NCBI RefSeq assembly: GCF_007830615.1
Contig: NZ_VLLI01000006.1
Span: 62,001-126,000, forward strand
Source: Mucilaginibacter frigoritolerans
Lineage (GTDB): Bacteria; Bacteroidota; Bacteroidia; Sphingobacteriales; Sphingobacteriaceae
Direction of reading: 5' to 3'
Length of the DNA stretch: 64,000 nt
Shown: piece by piece, positions 36,138-45,592 of the stretch
How the letters are laid out: each line of letters opens with the position of its first letter
Numbering within the stretch: the stretch's first letter is position 1
Position numbers and translations under genes: made by a program
The notes under the pieces: model-generated
What the model was told of the DNA's origin: nothing
What the model saw: only the letters and a program-made list of their open reading frames with translations
Databases searched by the model: none

Positions 36138-38636
36138 ATGAATAACTGGTTCAAGCGGAATAGCATTCACTTTTTAATTGCAGCAATTTTTTTAGTGATA
36201 TGTTTCTTGTATTTTACTCCTGCGTTTCAGGGTAAAACTTTAGGGCAGGTTGACGTATTCGGCGCCCAATCCACACAAAAAGAAATTAACGATTACAAAG
36301 CAAAAGACACCACCATTTTATGGACTAACCAGATTTTTGGTGGCATGCCGACTTACCAGATATGGGCTCCATATGCTAATAACATAGCATCAACCGTAGT
36401 TAACGTATTAATAGCGGTTTTCCCGAATCCAATTTATGATGTATTGTTATTTCTGTTTGGGACCTACTTTTTATTCAGTGTTTTAAAACTTAATCCATGG
36501 TTTGCAGCAGCTGGTGCGGTAGCATTTACGTTTTCATCATATAACATTATATTATTGGTTGCAGGTCACTCCAACCAGGCGTTAGCAATAGCATTTTTTG
36601 CACCTATTATAGCAAGTGTACTACTAACCTTACGTGGGCGGTATATACTCGGCGGGTCATTGACTGCTTTATTTATGGCCCTTGAATTTAAGGCTAACCA
36701 TATCCAAATGACTTATTACCTGTTAATGGCTTTAGTTATTCTGGTATGTATAGAGCTTTATCATGCTATAAAAAGCAAAACCACGCCGGCATTTTTAAAA
36801 TCGATGGCTTATTTGGGTGGGGCTTTGGTTTTAGCATTATTGGTAAATGCATCATTATTGTGGAGCACACTGGAATATAGTAAATACAGCTACAGAGGCC
36901 CATCAAACTTAACCCAGCACACCAAAGAGCCCAGCAACGGCTTAAGCAAAACTTATGCTTATGAATGGAGCCAGGGTGTTGGCGAGTGTTTAACGTTCCT
37001 TGTTCCAAACGCCTATGGTGGCGCTTCAGGCCCTTCAGAGGCTATTGATCAAAATTCAGCTACAGCAAAAGTATTTTTAGATAAAAATATTCCGGCAGAT
37101 CAGGCGGTAAATTATGCTCAGCAAATATCAGGCATACCTGGCCTTAATATGTACTGGGGTAACAAGCCAGGTACATCAGGCCCGTTCTATTTCGGAGCGG
37201 TAATTTGTTTCTTGTTTTTATTCGGCTTGCTTATAGTTAAAAGTCGATTAAAATGGTGGCTATTAGGAACGGTTGTTTTAACCATGCTGTTATCTTTTGG
37301 TGGTAACTGGCCATATGTGTCCGATTTATTTTTCAACTATTTCCCGCTTTACAATAAGTTCAGAGCAGTTGAATCTATTTTGGCAGTTGCCGGTATTTGC
37401 TTTCCTATCCTGGCATTTTTGGCCGTGCAGGAAATTGTTAATGCCACCGATAAAAATGCCATACTTAAAAAACTATATCTTTCATTTTATATAGTTGGTG
37501 GTTTAACTTTATTGCTGATAGCCCTGCCACAATTGCTTTTAAGCTTTAAATCAACCGATGCACAAACCGGAATCAACTACCTGACTCAAGCCTTTAAAGG
37601 TGATAGCGCAACTGCAAACAGTGTTGCCAATGCTATTGTTAGTGACCGGATTGACCTTGAACGAGCCGATGCTGTCCGCACTCTGATTTTTGTGGTTATC
37701 ACTTTTGGATTAATCTGGTTGTTTATTAAACAAAAAGTGAACTTAACCGTTCTTTCGCTTGGTCTTTTTGCCATTGTTTTAATTGATATGTGGCAAGTTG
37801 ATAAGCGTTATTTGAAAGAAGCCAATTTCCAGGAAAAACAGGACGCTAACCAGGTTGTTAAACCAAGGGAAGTGGATACTTTTATTGCAAGAGATCCGGA
37901 TCCGGATTTCAGGGTATTTGATTTAACTGCCGAAATAAAAAATGACGAAACAAATCCATTCTTTCATAAATCAATAAGCGGCTATTCAGCAGCCCGTTTA
38001 AAAAGATACGATGAGTTAATGGACAACCAGTTGGCTACCAATCCACCAAATCATGATGTATTGGATATGCTAAATACAAAGTATTTTATTACACAGGGTC
38101 AATCACAAAGTATCAGCATGCAGGCCAACTCTACAGCCTGCGGACATGCCTGGTTTGTAAAAAGTGTTAAATTAGTTGATAACAGTGATCAGGAGATGCA
38201 AGCCATAAGCAGCTTCGCTCCGAAAGATGAAGCTATTGTTGACAAACAATACAAACATTTATTTGATGGTACTCAATTATCAACCGATCCTAGTGCTACT
38301 ATCACCTTAACACATTACAATCCAGACCATATGACCTATCAAAGCGGATCAACTACTGCACAGATAGCAGTTTTTTCTGAGATATATTATGATAAAGGAT
38401 GGAAAATGTACATCGACGGTAAAGAGCAGCCTTATTTCCGTGCAGATTATTTATTGCGTGCAGCTTTGATTCCGGTTGGGAACCACAAAATTGAATTTAT
38501 ATTCCACCCGGCATCTTATTATACCGGCGAAAAAATTTCACTTGCAGGTTCAATACTATTAGTGCTTGCTTTGGGCGGTGCAGTTTATACAGAAAACAAA
38601 AAGAAGAAACCAGTAGTTGCTGCTAAAAAAGCATAA
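36138..38636 (+). CDS. YfhO family membrane protein
   Basis: 832-residue inner-membrane protein with about 12 helices in the first 580 residues, then a soluble part and a final helix (about 800-822). The closing block AEIYYDKGWKMYIDGKEQP and NHKIEFIFHPASYYTG is the YfhO signature (DUF6044/GT-C-like fold). YfhO proteins in Gram-positives help glycosylate lipoteichoic acid; here a lipid-carrier-dependent sugar transfer is plausible. It ends at a bidirectional terminator facing the glycosyltransferase genes. Confidence 0.85.
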   Translation: MNNWFKRNSIHFLIAAIFLVICFLYFTPAFQGKTLGQVDVFGAQSTQKEINDYKAKDTTILWTNQIFGGMPTYQIWAPYANNIASTVVNVLIAVFPNPIYDVLLFLFGTYFLFSVLKLNPWFAAAGAVAFTFSSYNIILLVAGHSNQALAIAFFAPIIASVLLTLRGRYILGGSLTALFMALEFKANHIQMTYYLLMALVILVCIELYHAIKSKTTPAFLKSMAYLGGALVLALLVNASLLWSTLEYSKYSYRGPSNLTQHTKEPSNGLSKTYAYEWSQGVGECLTFLVPNAYGGASGPSEAIDQNSATAKVFLDKNIPADQAVNYAQQISGIPGLNMYWGNKPGTSGPFYFGAVICFLFLFGLLIVKSRLKWWLLGTVVLTMLLSFGGNWPYVSDLFFNYFPLYNKFRAVESILAVAGICFPILAFLAVQEIVNATDKNAILKKLYLSFYIVGGLTLLLIALPQLLLSFKSTDAQTGINYLTQAFKGDSATANSVANAIVSDRIDLERADAVRTLIFVVITFGLIWLFIKQKVNLTVLSLGLFAIVLIDMWQVDKRYLKEANFQEKQDANQVVKPREVDTFIARDPDPDFRVFDLTAEIKNDETNPFFHKSISGYSAARLKRYDELMDNQLATNPPNHDVLDMLNTKYFITQGQSQSISMQANSTACGHAWFVKSVKLVDNSDQEMQAISSFAPKDEAIVDKQYKHLFDGTQLSTDPSATITLTHYNPDHMTYQSGSTTAQIAVFSEIYYDKGWKMYIDGKEQPYFRADYLLRAALIPVGNHKIEFIFHPASYYTGEKISLAGSILLVLALGGAVYTENKKKKPVVAAKKA

Positions 38637-38652
38637 CAAAAGGTATACATTA

Positions 38653-38694
38653 AAACGAAAAAAGCGATGGGTTTATTCATCGCTTTTTTCGTTT
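38653..38694. terminator. bidirectional terminator between YfhO gene and glycosyltransferase
   Basis: Perfect 17-bp stem: AAACGAAAAAAGCGATG (38653-38669) and its reverse complement (38678-38694), loop GGTTTATT. The outer stem is A-rich on one side and T-rich on the other, so it works in both directions for the converging genes. Confidence 0.9.
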
Positions 38695-38708
38695 ATAAAA
38701 TTCCAGGA

Positions 38709-39467
38709 TTAATCATTAGTCCTTCTGTTCTTCAGCCAATACCATCCCAAATTAAAGGCTATTACAAAATGATTAAACAGGGTTGGTATTAAGCCATAAT
38801 ATCGTTTCATAATATCAAACCTCTCCTGCAAACTCTGGCGGTGCTTAGCTTTTGACATCCCTCCTACCATGTACCTGGCAACATAACGGTTTACGTTAAC
38901 AACCTTTTTTGCTTTTTTCGCAGCGCGGATAATCCAATCAATATCGGCACTTAGCTGATACTGGCTATCGTAAGGTTCTGTTAATAATCTGCGAATATAA
39001 ATAGCCTGGTGGCTAATACTCATGCCATATTTAAACCCTCGCCAGGTAAATTGTGCTGGTGCTTTATGCCTTCGCTGACCAAGGCTTTCTCCGGCATCAT
39101 TAATCATTTCGGTTTCGCCGTAGTAAATATCAGCATCAGGAACAGCGGCAAATACACGTTCAACAGTATCAGGCTCATAAAACTCGTCGCCTGAATTCAT
39201 GAATATCACATAATCACCTGTTGCAATTGCCAAGCCTTTATTCATTGCATCATAAATGCCGGCATCTTTTTCACTTATCAGTTTTGATATGCCGCTTTTG
39301 TATCTATTAATAATATCCAGTGTACCATCAGTCGATAATCCATCAATAATGATGTATTCAATATTGGCATAAGTTTGGTTGATAACCGATAGCATTGTCC
39401 GCTCAATATGAAGCGCATTATTGTAAACAACGGTTACTACCGACAAGGTTGGTTTAAAAGCTGTCAT
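38709..39467 (-). CDS. family 2 glycosyltransferase (WaaE/KdtX-like)
   Basis: GT-A transferase, 252 aa. N-terminal LSVVTVVYNNALHIERTMLSV, then IIDGLSTDGTLDIINRYKSG, SEKDAGIYDAMNKGLAIA and the DxD-like IFMNSGDEFY. SADIDWIIRA near 190 supplies the acceptor-side catalytic Asp. Probably adds a sugar to a surface polysaccharide. Its ATG overlaps the upstream GT4 gene stop by 4 bases. Confidence 0.88.
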   Translation of the reverse strand: MTAFKPTLSVVTVVYNNALHIERTMLSVINQTYANIEYIIIDGLSTDGTLDIINRYKSGISKLISEKDAGIYDAMNKGLAIATGDYVIFMNSGDEFYEPDTVERVFAAVPDADIYYGETEMINDAGESLGQRRHKAPAQFTWRGFKYGMSISHQAIYIRRLLTEPYDSQYQLSADIDWIIRAAKKAKKVVNVNRYVARYMVGGMSKAKHRQSLQERFDIMKRYYGLIPTLFNHFVIAFNLGWYWLKNRRTND

Positions 39468-40732
39468 ACAGTCAAAATTGATTGGTAAACAGCTATATAT
39501 TGTGCAGCAACAATTTCATTAGTAAAGGTATTTAATACCTTATCTCGGGCACTGACAGCCAGTTCCCCTTTCTTATCCGTAGTTAAAACATAATGAATTC
39601 CTGCTGCAAAATCAGTTGCCGATTTAAATTCAGCCAAATAACCATTTTCTTTATGCTCAACCATATCCGGAATACCGCCCGTGTTAAAGGCTACTACAGG
39701 TGTTCCGCAGGCAAGGGCCTCCATTATGGTATTGGGCAGGTTATCTTCTATTGCAGAGGAAACAAACACGTCAGCCATGCTGTAAAGCTCTGCCAAATCA
39801 TTTTGGGATGTTATAATATCAAGCGCATGAACTTTAAATGGCAATGAACTCACATCAAAAGATTTATTCTTTCCGAAGATTACAATTTCAACCCATTCCG
39901 TTTCCTGGTAATTATTCTTCAAGTCATTTAAAGCATCAACCAAATAAGTAATACCTTTTCGCCTGTCTAATATATTAGCCGCACCAAACAGTATTATTTT
40001 TGATTGCGGATTAATCCCCCACTTAGCGCGCGCAGTCAGCACCTCTTTTGGCGAATATATTTCTATATCAATTGGATTCGGAATAGCTTCAATCCGGAAT
40101 TCTTTAAGCAATGAACTGTTTTTTGCCACATCAGCCAACCAATGGCTACAGGTTATAAAGGTTATATTTTTTGCGGCACTGAGCATATCATTTTTCCGCA
40201 TCCAACCCTTAAAAGAAATATCTTTATCTCCTGCATCGCGCAGCATCCAGCAATTGCCGCATTCATTGATAAAATGATCACATTCGCCTGCATAATGACA
40301 GCCACCGGTAAACGCCCACATATCATGCAGGGTCCAAACAATAGGCTTACCAGTTTCAATGAGTTCTTTTATATTTTTTATAGACAGATAGCCGCCATTT
40401 GTCCAGTGCAAGTGTAAAATATCAGCACTCTTAATATCAGGCTGGTTAGCAATATCAGAACCAATATTAGCTGTAGAAAATGCAAACCTTAATGATTTTT
40501 CTTTTGCCTTAAACCAGATAAAAGGCAGACGCTCATATAAAAAGTTAAAACGGATTTTCAACCTGGTTAAAAAATCATCTCCAATATTTTTAACGCGTGG
40601 CTCATCGGTCTTTTTTTCCTGAACCTGCATATTTACATCAACCTGCTTTAATTCGAGGGCTTTAAGTAAACGCATACAAGCAGCAGGCGCACCGCCCCCG
40701 GCATCAGCAGTATTAATTAAAGTCACTTTCAT
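39464..40732 (-). CDS. family 4 glycosyltransferase
   Basis: GT-B transferase, 422 aa, of the GT4 type. N-terminal GGGAPAACMRLLKAL, then the EX7E-type nucleotide-sugar site SAIEDNLPNTIMEALACGTPVVAFNTGGIPD (about 330-360). The central block HLHWTNGGYLSIKNIKEL, WTLHDMWAFTGGCHYAGEC is typical of WcaC/WbdL-like enzymes acting on capsular or colanic-acid-type glycans. Co-translated with the downstream GT2. Confidence 0.88.
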   Translation of the reverse strand: MKVTLINTADAGGGAPAACMRLLKALELKQVDVNMQVQEKKTDEPRVKNIGDDFLTRLKIRFNFLYERLPFIWFKAKEKSLRFAFSTANIGSDIANQPDIKSADILHLHWTNGGYLSIKNIKELIETGKPIVWTLHDMWAFTGGCHYAGECDHFINECGNCWMLRDAGDKDISFKGWMRKNDMLSAAKNITFITCSHWLADVAKNSSLLKEFRIEAIPNPIDIEIYSPKEVLTARAKWGINPQSKIILFGAANILDRRKGITYLVDALNDLKNNYQETEWVEIVIFGKNKSFDVSSLPFKVHALDIITSQNDLAELYSMADVFVSSAIEDNLPNTIMEALACGTPVVAFNTGGIPDMVEHKENGYLAEFKSATDFAAGIHYVLTTDKKGELAVSARDKVLNTFTNEIVAAQYIAVYQSILTV

Positions 40733-40784
40733 TTTGGCGGTGCTATTTATATCGGCAATTATAACAAATCTTAAATGAAAACTT

Positions 40785-40792
40785 TACTTTTG
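40785..40792 (+). promoter_or_regulatory. -7 promoter element for the acetyltransferase gene
   Basis: TACTTTTG, exact TAnnTTTG match in the 123-base divergent spacer, giving a predicted leader of about 58 bases before the ATG at 40856. Confidence 0.4.
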
Positions 40793-40855
40793 GAGCATCT
40801 GTAATTACAGGCAGTTGCGGCTTTGCCATAACTACAAAAATGAGTAACTTAAAAC

Positions 40856-41359
40856 ATGAACTTTTTTGCTTATTTATTCCAGGACTGGAGCGCCAACCGG
40901 CAAAATTTTAAAGGACAGTTAGTTTTATTTTTATTCCGTTTGGTACAGGTATTTAATCGCTATACCATTACAAAAATTATATTCTATCCTTATTTTATGC
41001 TTTACCGTTTTTTTGTGGAATGGCATTTAGGCATTGAACTGCCCCGTAAGCTCACCATTGGAAAAGGCCTTTCGCTTTACCATGGACAGGCGCTGGTAGT
41101 AAATAAAAGTGTAATAATTGGCGAAAACTGTGTATTAAGAAACTCAACCACCATAGGGCATAAAAAATTAGCCAACGGTACATTCAGCAACTGCCCGCGA
41201 ATAGGTAATAATGTAGATATTGGCGCTAACGTTTGTATTATTGGAGACATAACTATTGGCGATAATGCAATTATTGGCGCCGGTAGCGTAGTAATTAAGG
41301 ATATACCTGCAAACAGTATTGCGGTGGGGAATCCTGCCCGTATTTTAGAAAATAAATAG
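40856..41359 (+). CDS. hexapeptide acetyltransferase (serine acetyltransferase/WcaB-like)
   Basis: 167 aa left-handed beta-helix protein. Hexapeptide repeats cover about 75-160 (VIIGENCVLRNSTTIGHKK, IGNNVDIGANVCIIGDITIG, NAIIGAGSVVIKDIPANSIA, ending VGNPARIL). CysE family members acetylate serine, but the short N-terminal part and glycosyltransferase neighbours favour a polysaccharide O-acetyltransferase like WcaB. Confidence 0.82.
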   Translation: MNFFAYLFQDWSANRQNFKGQLVLFLFRLVQVFNRYTITKIIFYPYFMLYRFFVEWHLGIELPRKLTIGKGLSLYHGQALVVNKSVIIGENCVLRNSTTIGHKKLANGTFSNCPRIGNNVDIGANVCIIGDITIGDNAIIGAGSVVIKDIPANSIAVGNPARILENK

Positions 41360-41399
41360 ATAAAAGACTCAACCTGAAGAAAGCAGGATATAATTATTA

Positions 41400-42143
41400 A
41401 TGGAACAAAATTTAACAGACCGGGCATTCTGGAAAGCTTTTTGGGAATCAAGAAAGAACTTGATACTTTATATAAAACCTAATTATGTTTTTGGTGATAT
41501 ATTGGCAAAGATAATCCTCAAAAAAAAGATAAAAAACGCCATTGAACTTGGAGGTTTTCCAGGTTATTATGCTACCTATTTAAAAAAATATGAGCATCTG
41601 GACACTACCTTGTTTGATTATTTTATTCATGAAGGGTTAATCAATCAGTTGCTAGAAAAAAACGGGCTAAAAACCGGTGATATTAATATTATTGAAGCTG
41701 ACCTTTTTGAATATAAGCCGGAGAAACCTTATGATATGGTTTTATCTTTCGGTTTAATTGAACATTTTAATGATACTAAGGCCATTATTGAAACTCACCT
41801 GCAGTTTTTAAAACCGGGTGGTGTATTGTTTATCACACTGCCCAACTTTAAAGGCATTAATGGGTGGGTACAACGCAAGTTTGACAAGGAAAATTACGAT
41901 AAGCATAACATCAACAGCATGGATTTACAACTGCTAAGTAAATGTTGTAATGATTTAGGGCTAACGGAAGTAGAATCATACTATCATGGCAAATTTACAG
42001 TATGGCTAGAGAATAAGTCAGAGCAGGGCGCACTAACCAAGGCATTTGTTAAGGCCGTTTGGTGGATGGTAAAACTAGCTAAAGTTATACCGTTTCCTAA
42101 TAAGGCGTTATCGCCTTATATTGTGGTAAAAGCAGTGAAATAA
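41400..42143 (+). CDS. class I SAM-dependent methyltransferase
   Basis: 247 aa Rossmann-fold methyltransferase: motif I IELGGFPGYYATYL (an unusual loop, GGFPG in place of GxGxG), acidic post-I block TLFDYFI, and the Methyltransf_11-type LSFGLIEHFNDTKAII and LKPGGVLFITLPNF. Substrate unknown; the neighbourhood suggests a sugar or lipid-linked glycan. It follows the acetyltransferase by 40 bases. Confidence 0.8.
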   Translation: MEQNLTDRAFWKAFWESRKNLILYIKPNYVFGDILAKIILKKKIKNAIELGGFPGYYATYLKKYEHLDTTLFDYFIHEGLINQLLEKNGLKTGDINIIEADLFEYKPEKPYDMVLSFGLIEHFNDTKAIIETHLQFLKPGGVLFITLPNFKGINGWVQRKFDKENYDKHNINSMDLQLLSKCCNDLGLTEVESYYHGKFTVWLENKSEQGALTKAFVKAVWWMVKLAKVIPFPNKALSPYIVVKAVK

Positions 42144-42191
42144 TAAAGGTATATATGCTATATTGCTGCCTCAACCAAACTTATCTTTATC

Positions 42192-43697
42192 ATGGCCGGA
42201 GGAATATCTCCCAACAAAATAATAACAATACCTTTAGAGGACTATAATTCAGACCATTACCTTACTTTACTATACCAGGCCATGCTCAATATGGGTTGGG
42301 ATATAGGCTACTTTGATCATGATGGAATTATTGCCTATACCAAAATCTCATGGGAGTCTTACTCTGAGGAGATATCAGCGCGTTTAAAAGATAACATCAT
42401 CGTAATTAAAAGTGAATGTGTTGGCTATCAGGGTCTGTTTACTGATTATGGAAAAAACAACAAAAACCTTGAGCTCCTTTTAGGTGAAATTAGTTATGCG
42501 GAATTTCATTTACAACAAAACCTGGAGCAAACTACCCAGGAATTAATAAATGGGATTCCGGAAAAACAATTTTTAAATCTGGAGGACCCTCCAATGGCCG
42601 GAAAAGAACAGCTCCGCGGTTTCTTTTCGCCAATCATTCCACGCAAAAAATACGTCATCACTCCTTTATTGGTAATTGTAAATACGATAGTATTTATACT
42701 AACATCGGTTGCGTTTGTTCTTTTACCTAAACTATTGTTTAAAAATAATATTAGTGATGATACCAGCGAAAAAATTTACATGCTGCTTGGTTTCAATAGC
42801 CGCACACATGTTTTAAACGGAGAAATCTGGCGCCTTTTAACCAGTGTCTTTCTGCATTTCTCCTGGCTGCATTTGGTGCTTAATATGATCGTTTTGGTGT
42901 ATGTTGGCTCATTGATAGAATATAAACTGGGTAAATGGAATTTTTTGCTGATGTTTTTGTTTACCGGAATCATATCAAGTATGTTTTCGGTAATGTGGCA
43001 TTTTACCGAAATCAGCGCAGGCGCATCCGGAGCAATATTCGGCTTATTTGGGATATTACTGGCTTTGCTGAGTACAAATTTTTATGAACGCAGCGCGCGC
43101 AAGGCATTACTAATCAGTACTGCCATAACCGTAGGAATCAACATCATCCCCGTTGGCGAAGGTATTGACCACGCAGCACACTTTGGGGGGCTTATATCAG
43201 GCTATATTTTGGGATGGATAGCTTATTGGGGGGTTACTCAAAAAAACTTGTTTATAAAAAAATGGGGAATTGCTTTATCAGGGTTATTATTGACGGCTGC
43301 GTTCGTTGCTTACGGTGTTTTATTTATGCCACAATATCAGGTAAAAGAATATGAAGCATTAATTCAAAAATATGAAACAATGAGTAATCAGCTCAATGTC
43401 GATTTCTATGGAGAAACCTCAGAAAGACAGGTCAAATTAGACTCGATGGAACAAAGAGGGCTTCCGCGGGTTACAGAGATAAAAAAGATTGCTGCACAAT
43501 TAACTCATCTTAAACTACCTTATAAAAAGAAAAAAGATGCGGAGGTACAGGCGAAACTTATCAATCTTTACTGTCAGTATTATAACTTGCTTTATCTTGA
43601 ATTTAAAGAGCAAAATCATTATAAATACCGCCCTAAAATAGATCATATAACCGACCAAATTAATGAGGTCCGTTCAGATTACTCAAAAAATAACTAG
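42192..43697 (+). CDS. rhomboid intramembrane serine protease with N- and C-terminal extensions
   Basis: 501 aa. The rhomboid core (about 155-375) has the catalytic dyad Ser279 (SAGASGAIFGLFG) and His330 (HAAHFGGLISG), plus the WRLLTSVFLH block before helix 2. A 150-residue soluble N-terminal domain (starting NKIITIPLEDYNSDHYLTLL) and a 115-residue helical C-terminal tail flank it. The N-terminal domain is not a known family to me. It follows a methyltransferase by 48 bases and is convergent with a glycosyltransferase. Confidence 0.9.
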   Translation: MAGGISPNKIITIPLEDYNSDHYLTLLYQAMLNMGWDIGYFDHDGIIAYTKISWESYSEEISARLKDNIIVIKSECVGYQGLFTDYGKNNKNLELLLGEISYAEFHLQQNLEQTTQELINGIPEKQFLNLEDPPMAGKEQLRGFFSPIIPRKKYVITPLLVIVNTIVFILTSVAFVLLPKLLFKNNISDDTSEKIYMLLGFNSRTHVLNGEIWRLLTSVFLHFSWLHLVLNMIVLVYVGSLIEYKLGKWNFLLMFLFTGIISSMFSVMWHFTEISAGASGAIFGLFGILLALLSTNFYERSARKALLISTAITVGINIIPVGEGIDHAAHFGGLISGYILGWIAYWGVTQKNLFIKKWGIALSGLLLTAAFVAYGVLFMPQYQVKEYEALIQKYETMSNQLNVDFYGETSERQVKLDSMEQRGLPRVTEIKKIAAQLTHLKLPYKKKKDAEVQAKLINLYCQYYNLLYLEFKEQNHYKYRPKIDHITDQINEVRSDYSKNN

Positions 43698-43728
43698 AAT
43701 TTATTAGATTAAGAAAACGGCTTATCAA

Positions 43729-44646
43729 TTACTTTTTTGTAAGATATTTTACCTGAAGTTGTTTTACAAAGCGTAATCCTCTTTGAACGAGGGTACCTTT
43801 TCGCTTTTTAAGGAAATGCCTGATCGCCTCATAAGCTTGTTCATCTTCTTTTATTTCGGCAGGGAATTCTTTAATTTCATTTTTGGCTAACTGAACATTA
43901 TAGGTACTCTCTTTTTGAGAGTGAATGCCGCTACCATCGTTACCAATATTGTGAATAAGTGATGCAGATGGATTTAGGGTTAACCCACCTTTCAAAAATA
44001 TTGAAGCATACCAACGTATGGCCCATGAATTATTTTTCCCCGCTTTAAAGCCTTCCAGTTGCTTCCAGAAATTCATGGTGCCTTCAATAGAGAACTGACT
44101 TGTTTTTTTGGCGTCGAATTGTTTTAACAATACATCAACATCTGGCTCAAATTCTTTCCATGCTCTGTCCCATGTTGCCCAACCCCAACTGGTTGCGGCT
44201 CTGAAAAAGAAGGTTTCGCACAGCTTATTACCGGCTAGGTTATACATATATGCACCAATATGCATTACCTTTTCTTCGTTAGCATATCGGATTAAGGCTT
44301 CATTAAAGTATTGCAACGTATATGGCGATGATAACATGTCATCTTCAAAAACGATAACCTTGCCATATTGATTCACCAATTCAGTAACTCCACTGATAAT
44401 GGAGTCGGCCAAGCCTAAATTCTGTTTGCGGGTTATTATTTTCACCGACTTAAATCCGGTAGTTTCTTTTATTAATTGTCTAACCTGTTCGACCTTAACT
44501 TTATCCTCATTTGTTTTTGCAGCATCCGAGTAAATAAACAGACGCGATTCATCAGCCAGTAAATTTTTCTGTAAATAACTAATAGTACGCCGCGTATGTT
44601 CCGGACGATTGTAAACAAATAAAGCTATAGGTGCAAGATTTTGCAT
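43729..44646 (-). CDS. GT-A glycosyltransferase (GNT-I/GT2-like)
   Basis: 305 aa. N-terminal APIALFVYNRPEHTRRTISYL, the metal DxD-type site KVIVFEDDMLSSP (about 96-108) and RAATSWGWATWDRAWKEFEP. The last block recurs in Bacteroidetes capsule glycosyltransferases. Sugar specificity unknown. Likely co-transcribed with the upstream methyltransferase (55-base gap). Confidence 0.85.
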   Translation of the reverse strand: MQNLAPIALFVYNRPEHTRRTISYLQKNLLADESRLFIYSDAAKTNEDKVKVEQVRQLIKETTGFKSVKIITRKQNLGLADSIISGVTELVNQYGKVIVFEDDMLSSPYTLQYFNEALIRYANEEKVMHIGAYMYNLAGNKLCETFFFRAATSWGWATWDRAWKEFEPDVDVLLKQFDAKKTSQFSIEGTMNFWKQLEGFKAGKNNSWAIRWYASIFLKGGLTLNPSASLIHNIGNDGSGIHSQKESTYNVQLAKNEIKEFPAEIKEDEQAYEAIRHFLKKRKGTLVQRGLRFVKQLQVKYLTKK

Positions 44647-44701
44647 AGATAGAGGTTGACTATAATATTTATTTATAGAAATTCAAGCTTAAAACCTGGT
44701 T

Positions 44702-45475
44702 TTAGAAAATATTTAATTGCTCATCGGCTTTTTTGCAAAGTACGGTATAAGCATTTGCAAAACTTTCGTTCAGTTTTTTACCAAAAATTTTACCAAGACT
44801 ATTTTTAACCGTGTACTCGGCGGTAATCTTCAAGTTAGTAACAAAATTCTTTGGCTTCTTTTGGTTGATATAGGTATTAAACCTGGTAACTTCCGGTTCT
44901 ATCATTGATGTTAAACCATTTTCTATCTCAAATCCTTCAGTACGTAATAAATAACGCAGAGCTGTTGGCGTATAAACATTGATATGTCCATAAGCTAAAA
45001 AGTGTTTTATCCGGTTATCAACCCCGGTTTTATAATCAAGCGGCACTTCAATTATACAATGACGGGCCACCCGCTTAATTTCGCGTAATAACATACGTTC
45101 ATGTTCCACATGTTCCAGCACATGCGATAGAATGATCAAATCAAAGCTATCGTTCTCAAAAGGTAAACGATAGCCATCAAATAGCTGAGCGGATTTAAGG
45201 TCTTTTATATTGCGTAATTTAATATGTTCTACTCCGCTTTCCGAAATTTCTACAGCATAGTATTCAGGCGCAAAATCCTGATCGGCCAGTAATTTTAAAA
45301 TACTTCCGTCTCCTGCTCCTACTTCCAGCACTTTCTTAAATATACGCCCCTCACTAACTTCAACAATATGCTGTGCTTTATATTTAGCGCCCAACATACG
45401 CCACGCTTCGTCGTGCTTGTTATAAAATTCGTCATAAGCGCTTTTAACGCTATCGGTAATTATAGATTGCTGCAT
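44702..45475 (-). CDS. class I SAM-dependent methyltransferase (Methyltransf_11 type)
   Basis: 257 aa: motif I VLEVGAGDGSILKLL, post-I YYAVEISESGVEHI, motif II SFDLIILSHVLEHVEHERML and motif III RVARHCIIEVPL. The substrate is not evident; the neighbours are glycosyltransferases, so a sugar or glycolipid is likely. Starts MQQSIITDSVKSAYDEFYNK. No promoter motif identified. Confidence 0.83.
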   Translation of the reverse strand: MQQSIITDSVKSAYDEFYNKHDEAWRMLGAKYKAQHIVEVSEGRIFKKVLEVGAGDGSILKLLADQDFAPEYYAVEISESGVEHIKLRNIKDLKSAQLFDGYRLPFENDSFDLIILSHVLEHVEHERMLLREIKRVARHCIIEVPLDYKTGVDNRIKHFLAYGHINVYTPTALRYLLRTEGFEIENGLTSMIEPEVTRFNTYINQKKPKNFVTNLKITAEYTVKNSLGKIFGKKLNESFANAYTVLCKKADEQLNIF

Positions 45476-45592
45476 GATTTGCGAAGATAAAATTATAGCA
45501 CAATATTCCCATGTTTTTAATATAGGGATTATTAAAAAGACAAATTTATAATTAATACAAAGGCAATTTTATTTTGCAGATAATCTAAAAAG

